From Tabrizicola_A sp965284335 (GTDB taxonomy: Bacteria > Pseudomonadota > Alphaproteobacteria > Rhodobacterales > Rhodobacteraceae): DNA of 64,000 nt. The notes beneath the pieces are model-generated. The model made no database searches. It saw only the letters and a program-made list of their open reading frames with translations, and had not been told where the DNA came from. The stretch lies in assembly GCF_965284335.1 (NCBI RefSeq), contig NZ_OZ260076.1. One strand, given 5' to 3'. Below, in pieces: positions 1 to 8,818 of the stretch (positions within the stretch are counted from its first letter, which is position 1; each line of letters begins with the position of its first letter). The translations under genes and the position numbers were made by a program.

Positions 1-21
1 AAAGCCCTGAGGGACATGAGA

Positions 22-327
22 ATGGTAGGACTTGAACATTACCTGACAGTGGCGGCGGCGCTGTTCGTCATTGGCATCTTTGGCATCTTCCTGAACCGGA
101 AGAATGTCATCGTGATCCTCATGTCGATCGAATTGATGCTTTTGGCGGTGAACATCAACATGGTCGCCTTCTCCTCTTATCTTGGCGATCTGGTGGGGCA
201 GGTGTTTACCCTGTTCATCCTGACCGTCGCCGCCGCCGAGGCCGCCATCGGCCTTGCGATCCTTGTGGTGTTCTTCCGCAACCGCGGCACCATCGACGTC
301 GAAGACGTCAACGTGATGAAAGGCTGA
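22..327 (+). CDS. nuoK: NADH-quinone oxidoreductase subunit K
   Basis: Small membrane subunit of respiratory complex I, part of the proton-pumping arm. The 101 residues form three hydrophobic helices, with conserved glutamates in the second and third helices (IELMLLAVN and AAAEAAIGLA), as the MrpC/NuoK family requires. I chose ATG 22 over ATG 16 because it gives the usual MVGLEHYL start and the usual 101 aa. The GAGGG at 9-13 is then well spaced, whereas it would touch ATG 16. It is followed after 4 bases by nuoL. The end of nuoJ presumably lies just upstream of the window. Confidence 0.97.
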   Translation: MVGLEHYLTVAAALFVIGIFGIFLNRKNVIVILMSIELMLLAVNINMVAFSSYLGDLVGQVFTLFILTVAAAEAAIGLAILVVFFRNRGTIDVEDVNVMKG

Positions 328-331
328 CGCA

Positions 332-2557
332 ATGGCTCAGATCATTCTCTTTGCTCCCCTGATCGGGGCCATCCTCTGCGGCTTTGGCTGGCGGTTGATT
401 GGCGAGCGTCCGGCGCAGATCTTGACCACGGCCTTGGTGTTTCTGGCGGCCATCCTGTCTTGGGTCATCTTCCTGACCTTTGACGGCGAGACGCAGAACA
501 TCACTGTGCTGCGTTTCATCGAAAGCGGCGCGCTTTCCACGGAATGGGGCATCCGTCTGGACCGTCTGACCGCGATCATGCTGGTTGTTATCAACTCGGT
601 CTCGGCGCTCGTGCATCTGTATTCCTTTGGCTACATGGCGCATGACGACAACTGGGGCCATGATGAGCCATATCGCGCGCGCTTCTTTGCCTATTTGTCC
701 TTCTTTACCTTTGCGATGCTGTCGCTGGTCACGGCCGACAATCTGGTGCAGATGTTCTTTGGCTGGGAGGGCGTGGGCGTCGCCTCATACCTTCTGATCG
801 GGTTCTACTATCGCAAGCCCACCGCCAATGCTGCCGCGATCAAGGCCTTTGTGGTCAACCGTGTGGGTGACTTTGGCTTTGCGCTGGGGATTTTCGGGCT
901 GTTCTACCTGACCGACTCGATCCGGTTCGACGATGTCTTTGCCGCAGCGCCTGCGCTGGCCGAAACCAACCTGCATTTCCTGTGGACGGAATGGAACGCG
1001 GCCAACCTGATTGGGGTGCTCTTGTTCATCGGGGCGATGGGCAAATCGGCGCAGCTTTTCCTGCACACATGGTTGCCCGATGCGATGGAAGGCCCGACGC
1101 CCGTGTCGGCGCTGATCCATGCCGCAACCATGGTGACGGCCGGGGTGTTCCTTGTCTGCCGCATGTCGCCGGTTTATGAATACGCGCCTGATGCGACCGC
1201 CTTTATCACCGTGCTTGGGGCAATGACGGCCTTTGTCGCCGCAACGATCGGTCTGGTGCAAAATGACATCAAGCGCGTGATCGCCTATTCGACCATGTCG
1301 CAGCTGGGTTACATGTTCGTGGCGGCGGGCCTCGGTGCCTATCCGGTGGCAATGTTCCACCTCTTCACCCATGCCTTCTTTAAGGCCATGTTGTTCCTTG
1401 GCGCGGGTTCGGTCATCCATGCGACCCACCACGAGCAAGACATGCGCTACTATGGTGGCCTTCGCAAGAAAATCCCGGTCACCTTCTGGGCGATGATGAT
1501 CGGGACGCTGGCCATCACCGGGGTAGGTATCCCGCTGACCTATTATGGCTTTGCAGGCTTCCTGTCTAAAGACGCGGTGATCGAGGTGGCCTATGTCGGC
1601 AGCTCCTTTGCCTTCTGGCTTTTGGTGGTCGCGGCCTGCTTTACCAGCTTTTACAGCTGGCGCCTGATGTTCATGACCTTTTACGGCACCAGCCGCGCCA
1701 AGGCGCATGGGCATGGCGATCACGGCCACGGCGATCATGGGCATGGCGCGCATGAACCGCATGAAAGCCCGATGGTTATGTTGATCCCCTTGGGGGTGCT
1801 GGCCTTGGGTGCCATGTTCTCGGGCATGGTCTGGTATAAGGTTTATTTTGGCGACGAGGTCAAAGTCCGCGACTGGTTCGCGATGGAGGCGGTCGCGCAT
1901 GATGAGGCGCATGGCGAAGATCACGCCGCCGCCACGGCCGAAGGGGAATCCCATGCTGACGCCAGCGCCGAGACCACCGTTGATGCTGCCCATTCCGATG
2001 CAGGCCATGCTGATGAGGGCCACGCGGCTGGTGTTGCCCCCAAAGGTGCCTTGGTGATGCTGCCCTTCACCGCAGAGGAGCAGGCTTTGGTTGATGCCCG
2101 TCTTGACCCTGCCAAGGTGGCAAAGGCCGAACATGCGCCGACCACCATCATCAACGCCGCCCATCTGGTGCCGGCTTGGGTCAAGGTGTCGCCCTTTATC
2201 GCGATGCTGATCGGCCTGTTCACGGCATGGCTTTTCTACATCAAGAACCCCAGCCTGCCGGTGGCCTTGGCCGCACAGCAGCGTCCTCTTTACCTGTTCC
2301 TCTTGAACAAGTGGTATTTCGACGAGCTTTATGACTGGATCTTCGTCCGCCCCGCGAAATGGCTTGGCCGTTTCTTGTGGCACAAGGGCGATGGCGCGGT
2401 CATCGACGGCGCGCTGAATGGCATTGCCATGGGGATCATCCCCTTCTTCACCAAACTCGCGGGCCGTGCTCAGTCGGGTTATGTCTTCACCTACGCCTTT
2501 GCCATGGTTCTGGGGATTGCTGCCCTGTTGACCTGGACGGTTCTCGGGGGTCACTGA
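332..2557 (+). CDS. nuoL: NADH-quinone oxidoreductase subunit L
   Basis: Large antiporter-like subunit of complex I with many membrane helices and the long C-terminal lateral helix region. At 741 aa it is longer than typical NuoL (about 610-700). The extra length is explained by two hydrophilic insertions rich in histidine: about residues 457-478 (HGHGDHGHGDHGHGAH) and about residues 515-570 (many His, Glu, Asp and Ala). The core carries the family sequences FFGWEGVGVASYLLIGFYY and LLFIGAMGKSAQ. It lies between nuoK and nuoM with gaps of only a few bases, so the genes are in one operon. Confidence 0.97.
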   Translation: MAQIILFAPLIGAILCGFGWRLIGERPAQILTTALVFLAAILSWVIFLTFDGETQNITVLRFIESGALSTEWGIRLDRLTAIMLVVINSVSALVHLYSFGYMAHDDNWGHDEPYRARFFAYLSFFTFAMLSLVTADNLVQMFFGWEGVGVASYLLIGFYYRKPTANAAAIKAFVVNRVGDFGFALGIFGLFYLTDSIRFDDVFAAAPALAETNLHFLWTEWNAANLIGVLLFIGAMGKSAQLFLHTWLPDAMEGPTPVSALIHAATMVTAGVFLVCRMSPVYEYAPDATAFITVLGAMTAFVAATIGLVQNDIKRVIAYSTMSQLGYMFVAAGLGAYPVAMFHLFTHAFFKAMLFLGAGSVIHATHHEQDMRYYGGLRKKIPVTFWAMMIGTLAITGVGIPLTYYGFAGFLSKDAVIEVAYVGSSFAFWLLVVAACFTSFYSWRLMFMTFYGTSRAKAHGHGDHGHGDHGHGAHEPHESPMVMLIPLGVLALGAMFSGMVWYKVYFGDEVKVRDWFAMEAVAHDEAHGEDHAAATAEGESHADASAETTVDAAHSDAGHADEGHAAGVAPKGALVMLPFTAEEQALVDARLDPAKVAKAEHAPTTIINAAHLVPAWVKVSPFIAMLIGLFTAWLFYIKNPSLPVALAAQQRPLYLFLLNKWYFDELYDWIFVRPAKWLGRFLWHKGDGAVIDGALNGIAMGIIPFFTKLAGRAQSGYVFTYAFAMVLGIAALLTWTVLGGH

Positions 2558-2560
2558 GTT

Positions 2561-4093
2561 ATGGATAACCTCCTGTCGATCATTACGTTTATCCCGGCAG
2601 TTGCCGCGATCATCATGGCGCTGTTCTTGCGGGGCAACGATCGGGCCGCCGATGTGAATGCCAAATGGCTGGCGCTTTTGGCCACCATTGCCACTTTCCT
2701 TGTGTCGCTGTTCCTGTTGATTGGGTTTGATCCGGCCAACACCGAGATGCAGTTCGTCGAGGAATATGCCTGGATCGCTGGGCTGAATTATAAGATGGGC
2801 GTGGACGGGATTTCGATCCTGTTCGTGATGCTGACCACCTTCTTGATGCCGATCACCATTCTGTCGTGCTGGGGCGTTGAGACCCGCGTCAAGGAATACA
2901 TGATCGCCTTCCTTTTGCTGGAAACACTGATGATCGGTGTGTTCTGCGCGCTGGATCTTGTGCTGTTCTACCTGTTCTTCGAGGCCGGTCTGATCCCGAT
3001 GTTCCTGATCATCGGCATCTGGGGCGGGCAGAACCGCATCTATGCGGCGTTCAAGTTCTTCCTCTACACCTTCCTCGGCTCGGTGCTGATGCTGGTGGCG
3101 ATGATCGCGATGTATGTCGCGGCGGGCACCACCGACATTCCGACGCTGATGGCGTTTGAGTTTTCCTCCGAGCCGATGGCGGTTTTGGGCCTGACCATCA
3201 CCGGCGGCTTGCAGACGCTTCTGTTCCTCGCCTTCTTCGCCTCGTTTGCGGTGAAGATGCCGATGTGGCCGGTCCACACCTGGTTGCCCGATGCCCACGT
3301 TCAGGCGCCGACCGCAGGCTCGGTCATTCTGGCGGCGGTTCTTCTGAAAATGGGCGGCTATGGGTTCCTGCGGTTCTCGCTGCCGATGTTCCCGGTTGGC
3401 TCTTATGTGATGACCGATCTGGTGTTCTGGATGTCGGCGATTGCTATCGTTTACACCTCGCTGGTGGCACTGGCGCAAGAGGACATGAAAAAGCTGATCG
3501 CCTATTCGTCGGTTGCCCATATGGGCTATGTCACCATGGGGATTTTTGCGGCCAATCAGCAGGGCGTGGATGGCGCGATTTTCCAGATGATCAGCCACGG
3601 CTTCATCTCGGGCGCGCTCTTCCTCTGCGTCGGCGTGATCTATGACCGCATGCACACCCGCGATATTGATGCCTATGGCGGTCTTGTGAACCGGATGCCC
3701 GCCTATGCGTTGGTGTTCCTGTTCTTCACCATGGCCAATGTGGGCCTGCCGGGCACCTCGGGCTTTGTCGGCGAGTTCCTTGTCCTGATGGGGATTTTCC
3801 AAGTCAACACTTGGGTGGCGGTGATTGCCACCACAGGGGTGATCCTGTCAGCGGCCTATGCGCTTTATCTTTACCGCCGGGTCGCCCTTGGCGCGTTGAT
3901 GAAAGAGGCGCTGCGCAGCATTCAAGACATGAGCCGCCGCGAGCGGGCGATCTTTGCCCCCTTGATTGTGATGACGCTGCTTCTTGGCGTCTATCCAGCC
4001 CTTGTGACCGATATCATCGGGCCTTCGGTGGCCCAGCTTGTGACCGACTACCACGCCGCGCTGCCCGTTGTGGCAGAAGCTGCATCGCATTGA
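2561..4093 (+). CDS. nuoM: NADH-quinone oxidoreductase subunit M
   Basis: Antiporter-like proton-translocating subunit of complex I, 510 aa with about 14 hydrophobic segments. Family sequences are plain: FYLFFEAGLIPMFLIIGIWGG, FASFAVKMPMWPVHTWLPDAHVQ and IAYSSVAHMGYV. It starts 3 bases after the nuoL stop and is followed by nuoN after 12 bases. Length and context are ordinary. Confidence 0.98.
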   Translation: MDNLLSIITFIPAVAAIIMALFLRGNDRAADVNAKWLALLATIATFLVSLFLLIGFDPANTEMQFVEEYAWIAGLNYKMGVDGISILFVMLTTFLMPITILSCWGVETRVKEYMIAFLLLETLMIGVFCALDLVLFYLFFEAGLIPMFLIIGIWGGQNRIYAAFKFFLYTFLGSVLMLVAMIAMYVAAGTTDIPTLMAFEFSSEPMAVLGLTITGGLQTLLFLAFFASFAVKMPMWPVHTWLPDAHVQAPTAGSVILAAVLLKMGGYGFLRFSLPMFPVGSYVMTDLVFWMSAIAIVYTSLVALAQEDMKKLIAYSSVAHMGYVTMGIFAANQQGVDGAIFQMISHGFISGALFLCVGVIYDRMHTRDIDAYGGLVNRMPAYALVFLFFTMANVGLPGTSGFVGEFLVLMGIFQVNTWVAVIATTGVILSAAYALYLYRRVALGALMKEALRSIQDMSRRERAIFAPLIVMTLLLGVYPALVTDIIGPSVAQLVTDYHAALPVVAEAASH

Positions 4094-4105
4094 AGGACCG
4101 ATCCA

Positions 4106-5545
4106 ATGACTTCTGTTGATCTGCAAATCCTTCTGCCCGAGATCCTTCTTGCGGTCTATGCGCTGGCGGCGTTGATGGTCGGTGTCTATGGCACCAAGGA
4201 CAAGATGACGCCCTTGCTGACATGGGCGACGGCGGGGCTGTTTGTGGCGCTGGCGCTGTTGGTGGCGTTGCGCGGCGGCGAAGGGGCGTTGGCCTTTGGC
4301 GGCATGTTCGTCGATGACGCCTTTGCACGTTTCGCCAAAGTGGTGATCTTGGTGTCCGCCGCAGGCGTGCTGGTGATGTCCCAAGACTATATGGCGCGGC
4401 GTGATCTGGCGCGGTTTGAGTATCCGATCTTGGTGACGCTGTCGGTTGTCGGCATGATGGTGATGGTATCAGCGGGCGATCTGATGGCGCTTTACATGGG
4501 TCTCGAGCTGCAATCGCTGTCGCTTTATGTCATGGCGGCGATGCGGCGCGACTCGGTGAAATCCACCGAAGCAGGGCTGAAGTATTTCGTGCTGGGCGCG
4601 CTGTCCTCGGGTCTTTTGCTGTATGGCGCATCGCTGGTTTACGGTTTCGCCGGAACCACGCTTTTTGCCGGTATCGCCTCAACCTTGACCGAAGGCGATG
4701 CGCCTTTGGGCCTGTTGTTCGGTCTGGTGTTCCTCTTTGCCGGGATGGCCTTCAAGATCTCGGCGGCACCGTTCCACATGTGGACGCCCGATGTCTATGA
4801 AGGTGCGCCGACCCCCGTAACGGCCTTTTTTGCCACCGCGCCGAAAGTGGCGGCGATGGGGCTGATCGCGCGGGTGGCCCATGATGCATTTGGTGGCATT
4901 CCGGGCGATTGGGCGCAGGTTTTGGCGGCACTGGCGGTTGTGTCGATGTTCCTTGGCGCGGTGGCCGCAATTGGCCAGCGCGACATCAAGCGTCTGATGG
5001 CCTATTCGTCGATTGCCCATATGGGCTATGCGCTGGTTGGTCTGGCTGCGGCGACGCCCCAAGGCGTGCAGGCCACGCTGATCTATATGACGATCTATGT
5101 CACCATGAACCTTGGCACCTTTGCCTTTATCCTGTCGATGGAGCGCGATGGCCGCCCGGTGACCGACATCAACAGCCTGAACCAATTTGCCAAAGTAGAG
5201 CCTTTAAAGGCAATCGCTATGCTGGTCTTGTTGTTCAGCCTTGCCGGTGTGCCGCCCATGCTGGGCTTTTTCGGCAAATTCTATGTGCTGAAAGCGGCGG
5301 TGGATGCGGGGCTTGTATGGCTTGCGGTGGCCGGGGCCGTGGCCTCGGTGATCGGGGCCTTCTATTACCTGCGCATCGTCTATTTCATGTATTTCGGGGC
5401 CGAGCAGGACCCGGTGCAAAGCCGCATGTCGCCGGTGCAATGGCTGATGCTGGTGGGCGTTGCGGCGGTTATGGTCGTTGGGGTGGTGAACCTCTTTGGC
5501 TTGGAACCGGTGGCATTTCAGGCAGCCGAGGCCCTTCTTGGATAA
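4106..5545 (+). CDS. nuoN: NADH-quinone oxidoreductase subunit N
   Basis: Last membrane subunit of complex I in this operon, 479 aa. It has the antiporter-like signature around residues 210-235 (FKISAAPFHMWTPDVYEGAPTP) and the IKRLMAYSSIAHMGYALVG segment. The reading frame runs past the probable TTG start of birA at 5538, so the two genes are translationally coupled and probably co-transcribed. Confidence 0.98.
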   Translation: MTSVDLQILLPEILLAVYALAALMVGVYGTKDKMTPLLTWATAGLFVALALLVALRGGEGALAFGGMFVDDAFARFAKVVILVSAAGVLVMSQDYMARRDLARFEYPILVTLSVVGMMVMVSAGDLMALYMGLELQSLSLYVMAAMRRDSVKSTEAGLKYFVLGALSSGLLLYGASLVYGFAGTTLFAGIASTLTEGDAPLGLLFGLVFLFAGMAFKISAAPFHMWTPDVYEGAPTPVTAFFATAPKVAAMGLIARVAHDAFGGIPGDWAQVLAALAVVSMFLGAVAAIGQRDIKRLMAYSSIAHMGYALVGLAAATPQGVQATLIYMTIYVTMNLGTFAFILSMERDGRPVTDINSLNQFAKVEPLKAIAMLVLLFSLAGVPPMLGFFGKFYVLKAAVDAGLVWLAVAGAVASVIGAFYYLRIVYFMYFGAEQDPVQSRMSPVQWLMLVGVAAVMVVGVVNLFGLEPVAFQAAEALLG

Positions 5546-6290
5546 CCCATGGCCCCAAGGGGTTCAGCGGATCATTCTGGATAGTGTGGGCAGCACCAAT
5601 GCCCATGCGCTTGCTGAGGCCCCGTCTCTTGCGGGGCCCGCATGGTTTCTGGGGCTAGAGCAGACGGCAGGCCGGGGCAGGCGGGCGCGGGCCTGGGCCA
5701 GCCCGCGTGGGAATTTCCATGCCACGCTTTTGATGTTTCCAACCGAAAGCCCGGATCAGGTAGCCTTGCGCAGCTTTGCCGCTGCTTTGGCCTTGCGCGA
5801 TGCTTTGGTGCAATTGACCGATATTCCGCAGGCCTTCAGCCTGAAATGGCCGAATGATGTGCTTTTGAACGGCGCGAAACTGGCCGGAATACTGCTAGAG
5901 GCGACAACCTCGGGCAAAGGTGTGCAGGCCTTGGCGATTGGCATCGGTGTCAATCTGATCGCGCATCCTGACAGCGCCGTCATGGAAGACGGGGCTTTGC
6001 CCGCCGTGTCGCTGTTGTCGGAAACCGGCCTGCGCATCACGCCCGAGGCGTTTTTGGCAGCCTTGGCCCCCGCCTATGCCCGGTGGGAGGCCATGTTTGC
6101 CGCCAAAGGTTTTTCCCCCCTGCGCGCGGCTTGGCTTGCCCATGCCGCCAAGCTGGGAGAGCCGATCCGCGCCCGCACCGGCAAAGACACCCATCATGGG
6201 GTGTTTGACACGATTGATTCATACGGCAACCTTGTCCTCTTAACAGCCGCGGGACGTTTGGAAATTCCGGCGGCCGAAGTGTTCTTCTGA
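5538..6290 (+). CDS. birA: biotin--[acetyl-CoA-carboxylase] ligase
   Basis: Attaches biotin to the carboxyl carrier protein through biotinyl-5'-AMP. The catalytic motif GRGRRARAW lies near residue 45, and the lysine-containing SLKWPNDVLLNGAKLAGILLE segment near residues 95-115. No DNA-binding N-terminal domain precedes the catalytic domain, so this is the monofunctional form and not a repressor. I prefer the TTG at 5538, which overlaps the nuoN stop by 8 bases and has GCCGAGG just upstream. A TTG at 5496 in the same frame is possible but would add 14 residues unlike the family. It is followed by coaX after 11 bases. Confidence 0.92.
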   Translation: MDNPWPQGVQRIILDSVGSTNAHALAEAPSLAGPAWFLGLEQTAGRGRRARAWASPRGNFHATLLMFPTESPDQVALRSFAAALALRDALVQLTDIPQAFSLKWPNDVLLNGAKLAGILLEATTSGKGVQALAIGIGVNLIAHPDSAVMEDGALPAVSLLSETGLRITPEAFLAALAPAYARWEAMFAAKGFSPLRAAWLAHAAKLGEPIRARTGKDTHHGVFDTIDSYGNLVLLTAAGRLEIPAAEVFF

Positions 6291-6301
6291 AAGGATGCGC
6301 C

Positions 6302-7075
6302 ATGCTTCTGGCCATAGATTGCGGCAACACAAACACGGTGTTTTCCATTTGGAACGGCACAAGCTTTGTCGCCACATGGCGCATTGCCACCGATCACAAG
6401 CGCACGGCGGATGAGTATTTCGTCTGGCTTTCCAGCCTGATGGCCCTGACCAAGACCGAAGCCAGCGTCACCGAGGCGATCATCAGCAGCACGGTGCCGC
6501 GCGTGGTGTTCAATCTGCGGGTGCTGTGCGACCGCTATTTTGGCTGCCGCCCCTTGGTTGTGGGCAAGCCAGACTGCCGCCTTCCTGTGGCCCCTCGCGT
6601 TGATCAAGGCACGACGGTGGGCCCGGACCGGCTGGTCAATACCGTGGCTGGCTTTGACCGGCATGGCGGCAATCTGATCGTTGTCGATTTTGGCACCGCC
6701 ACCACCTTTGATGTGGTGGACCATGATGGTGCCTATGTCGGTGGGGTGATTGCCCCCGGCGTCAACCTGTCGCTTGAGGCGCTGCATATGGCGGCCGCCG
6801 CGCTGCCTCATGTAGATGTGACCAAGCCCTCGCGGGCCATCGGCACGAATACGGTGGCTTGCATGCAGTCGGGGGTGTATTGGGGCTACATCGGCTTGGT
6901 CGAAGGAATCGTTCGCGAGGTGCGCCGGGAACGTGCCGCCCCGATGAAGGTGATTGCAACGGGTGGCCTGGCCAGCTTGTTTGCCCAAGGAACTGAGCTA
7001 TTTCACGCAATTGAGGATGATTTGACCATGCAAGGCCTTGTCCTCATCAGCGATTACAACAAGGAAAACGTATGA
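6302..7075 (+). CDS. coaX: type III pantothenate kinase
   Basis: First step of coenzyme A synthesis: phosphorylates pantothenate. The protein has 257 residues. It shows the ASKHA-fold phosphate motif at the N-terminus (AIDCGNTNTVFSIW), the GPDRLVNTVAG substrate region and DFGTATTFDVV. Type III enzymes usually need a monovalent cation and are not feedback inhibited by CoA. A good AAGGA sits 8 bases before the ATG. The last four bases (ATGA) overlap the start of the RNase J gene. Confidence 0.97.
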   Translation: MLLAIDCGNTNTVFSIWNGTSFVATWRIATDHKRTADEYFVWLSSLMALTKTEASVTEAIISSTVPRVVFNLRVLCDRYFGCRPLVVGKPDCRLPVAPRVDQGTTVGPDRLVNTVAGFDRHGGNLIVVDFGTATTFDVVDHDGAYVGGVIAPGVNLSLEALHMAAAALPHVDVTKPSRAIGTNTVACMQSGVYWGYIGLVEGIVREVRRERAAPMKVIATGGLASLFAQGTELFHAIEDDLTMQGLVLISDYNKENV

Positions 7076-8748
7076 GCGGCGAACGCCTGATTTATCTTCC
7101 CCTTGGGGGTGCCGGCGAGATCGGCATGAATGCCTATGTCTATGGCTATGGCAAACCGGGGAAAGAGCGGCTGATGCTTGTCGATATGGGCGTGGCCTTT
7201 CCAGACATGGACACCAGCCCCGGCGTCGATTTGATCCTGCCCGATCTGGGGTGGCTGGTCGAAAATCTCAACCGTCTGGATGGCATTCTCATCACCCATG
7301 CCCATGAAGACCATATCGGCGCCTTGGGCCATTTGTGGCCTTTGCTGAAAAAGCCGGTCTATGCGCGGAAATTCACCGCCACGATTGGCCGGCTAAAGTT
7401 TGAAGAGGCGGGTCTGCCGCTGGACGCGATCCACACCATCGAAGCGCGGCCCGCGGCGGTAGAGATCGGGCCTTTCACCGTGCAGTTCCTGCCGGTGGCC
7501 CATTCGATCCCTGAAAGCTCGGCCCTGATCATCGACACGCCGGCTGGGCGGATCATCCATTCGGGTGATTTCAAGCGCGACCCGACGCCCGTTGTCGGTG
7601 AGGGTTGGGATGATGCGCTGATGGAGGCGGTGGCGGCGGAAGCGCCGGTCAAGGCGCTGATGTGCGACAGCACCAATGTCTTTTCGCTGCATCCGGGCCG
7701 CTCCGAGGCCAGCCTTGCCGAACCCTTGACCGAGATGATCAAGGGCGCAGGCGGCATGGTGGTGGCGACGACATTCGCCTCGAATGTGGCGCGTCTGAAA
7801 ACCTTGGCAGAGGCGGCGCGTGCCGCAGATCGGTCGATCTGCGTTTTGGGCCGTGCGATGAAGCGGATGATCTCGGCTGCCCAAGAAACTAAGGTGCTGA
7901 CCGGATTTACCCGGATTGTCTCGCCGGAAGAGGCGCTGGAAATCCCGCGCCGCAACCTGATGCTGCTGGTGACCGGTAGCCAAGGTGAGCGCCGCGCGGC
8001 CAGTGCGGCGCTGAGCCGGGGCAAGTATCTGGGCTTTGAGATGAAGCAGGGCGATACCTTTCTGTTTTCGTCCAAAACCATTCCGGGCAATGAAAAAGGC
8101 GTTCTGAAAATCGTGAACGCCTATTCCGAGATGGGCGTTGATGTGGTCGATGACAGCAACGGCAAATACCACGTCTCGGGCCATGCCAACCGCCCCGATC
8201 TGGAACATGTGCACCGCACCTTCCTGCCCGATATGCTGGTGCCGATGCACGGCGAACACCGCCACCTGCGCGAACATGTCCGCATCGCGCATGAGGCGGG
8301 CATTGCTGGGATCATCGCGACCAATGGCATGATGGTCGACCTGACGGGCGAGGTGCCCAAGGTGGTTGAACATATTGAGGCGGGCCGGGTTTATCTGGAC
8401 GGCACGGCTCAGGTCGGCGCGCTGGATGGGGTGGTGCGCGATCGCATCCGGTTGGCCTTGAATGGTTTGGCCATGGTCACCGTCATTTTGGACGAGCAGA
8501 ACGAGCCACTGGGCGATGCTTGGGTTGAATTGATGGGGATGTCGCAGACCGGGCTGGGCGACCGTGCGCTGAATGAGACGATGGAAACCGAGTTGACAGA
8601 GTTCATGTCGCGCGCCTCGGGCAAAATCTTGTCGGATGATGACAAGCTGGACGAGGCGCTGAAGCGCATCGTGCGGCAGGTGGCGATGGAAGAGATCGGC
8701 AAGAAACCCGAAGTGCGGGTGGTGATCAGCCGCCTGTCAGCCGAGTAA
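7072..8748 (+). CDS. rnj: ribonuclease J
   Basis: Metallo-beta-lactamase-fold ribonuclease with endo- and 5'-exonuclease activity, central to RNA turnover and rRNA maturation in alphaproteobacteria. The HAHEDH zinc motif is at residues 76-81, and further metal ligands fall in HSGDFK and in the beta-CASP region (TGSQGERRAA, VSGHANRPDL, PMHGEHRHL). The 558-aa length is typical. The start overlaps the coaX stop by four bases, and a strong terminator follows 17 bases after the stop. Confidence 0.97.
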   Translation: MSGERLIYLPLGGAGEIGMNAYVYGYGKPGKERLMLVDMGVAFPDMDTSPGVDLILPDLGWLVENLNRLDGILITHAHEDHIGALGHLWPLLKKPVYARKFTATIGRLKFEEAGLPLDAIHTIEARPAAVEIGPFTVQFLPVAHSIPESSALIIDTPAGRIIHSGDFKRDPTPVVGEGWDDALMEAVAAEAPVKALMCDSTNVFSLHPGRSEASLAEPLTEMIKGAGGMVVATTFASNVARLKTLAEAARAADRSICVLGRAMKRMISAAQETKVLTGFTRIVSPEEALEIPRRNLMLLVTGSQGERRAASAALSRGKYLGFEMKQGDTFLFSSKTIPGNEKGVLKIVNAYSEMGVDVVDDSNGKYHVSGHANRPDLEHVHRTFLPDMLVPMHGEHRHLREHVRIAHEAGIAGIIATNGMMVDLTGEVPKVVEHIEAGRVYLDGTAQVGALDGVVRDRIRLALNGLAMVTVILDEQNEPLGDAWVELMGMSQTGLGDRALNETMETELTEFMSRASGKILSDDDKLDEALKRIVRQVAMEEIGKKPEVRVVISRLSAE

Positions 8749-8765
8749 CATTCTGATTTGAAAGC

Positions 8766-8797
8766 AAAAAGGCCCCGTTTCTGACGGGGCCTTTTTT
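8766..8797. terminator. Rho-independent terminator between rnj and the helicase gene
   Basis: A perfect GC-rich stem (GGCCCCG / CGGGGCC) with a 7-base loop is flanked by runs of A on the left and T on the right, so it can work in both directions. It lies between two convergent genes and probably terminates both transcripts. Confidence 0.9.
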
Positions 8798-8818
8798 AAT
8801 TCTTGCCGATGGAAGATC

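Noticed and set aside
785..3802. A 1005-codon minus-strand frame opposite nuoL and nuoM
   Set aside because: Antisense shadow; the plus strand holds clear complex I subunits.
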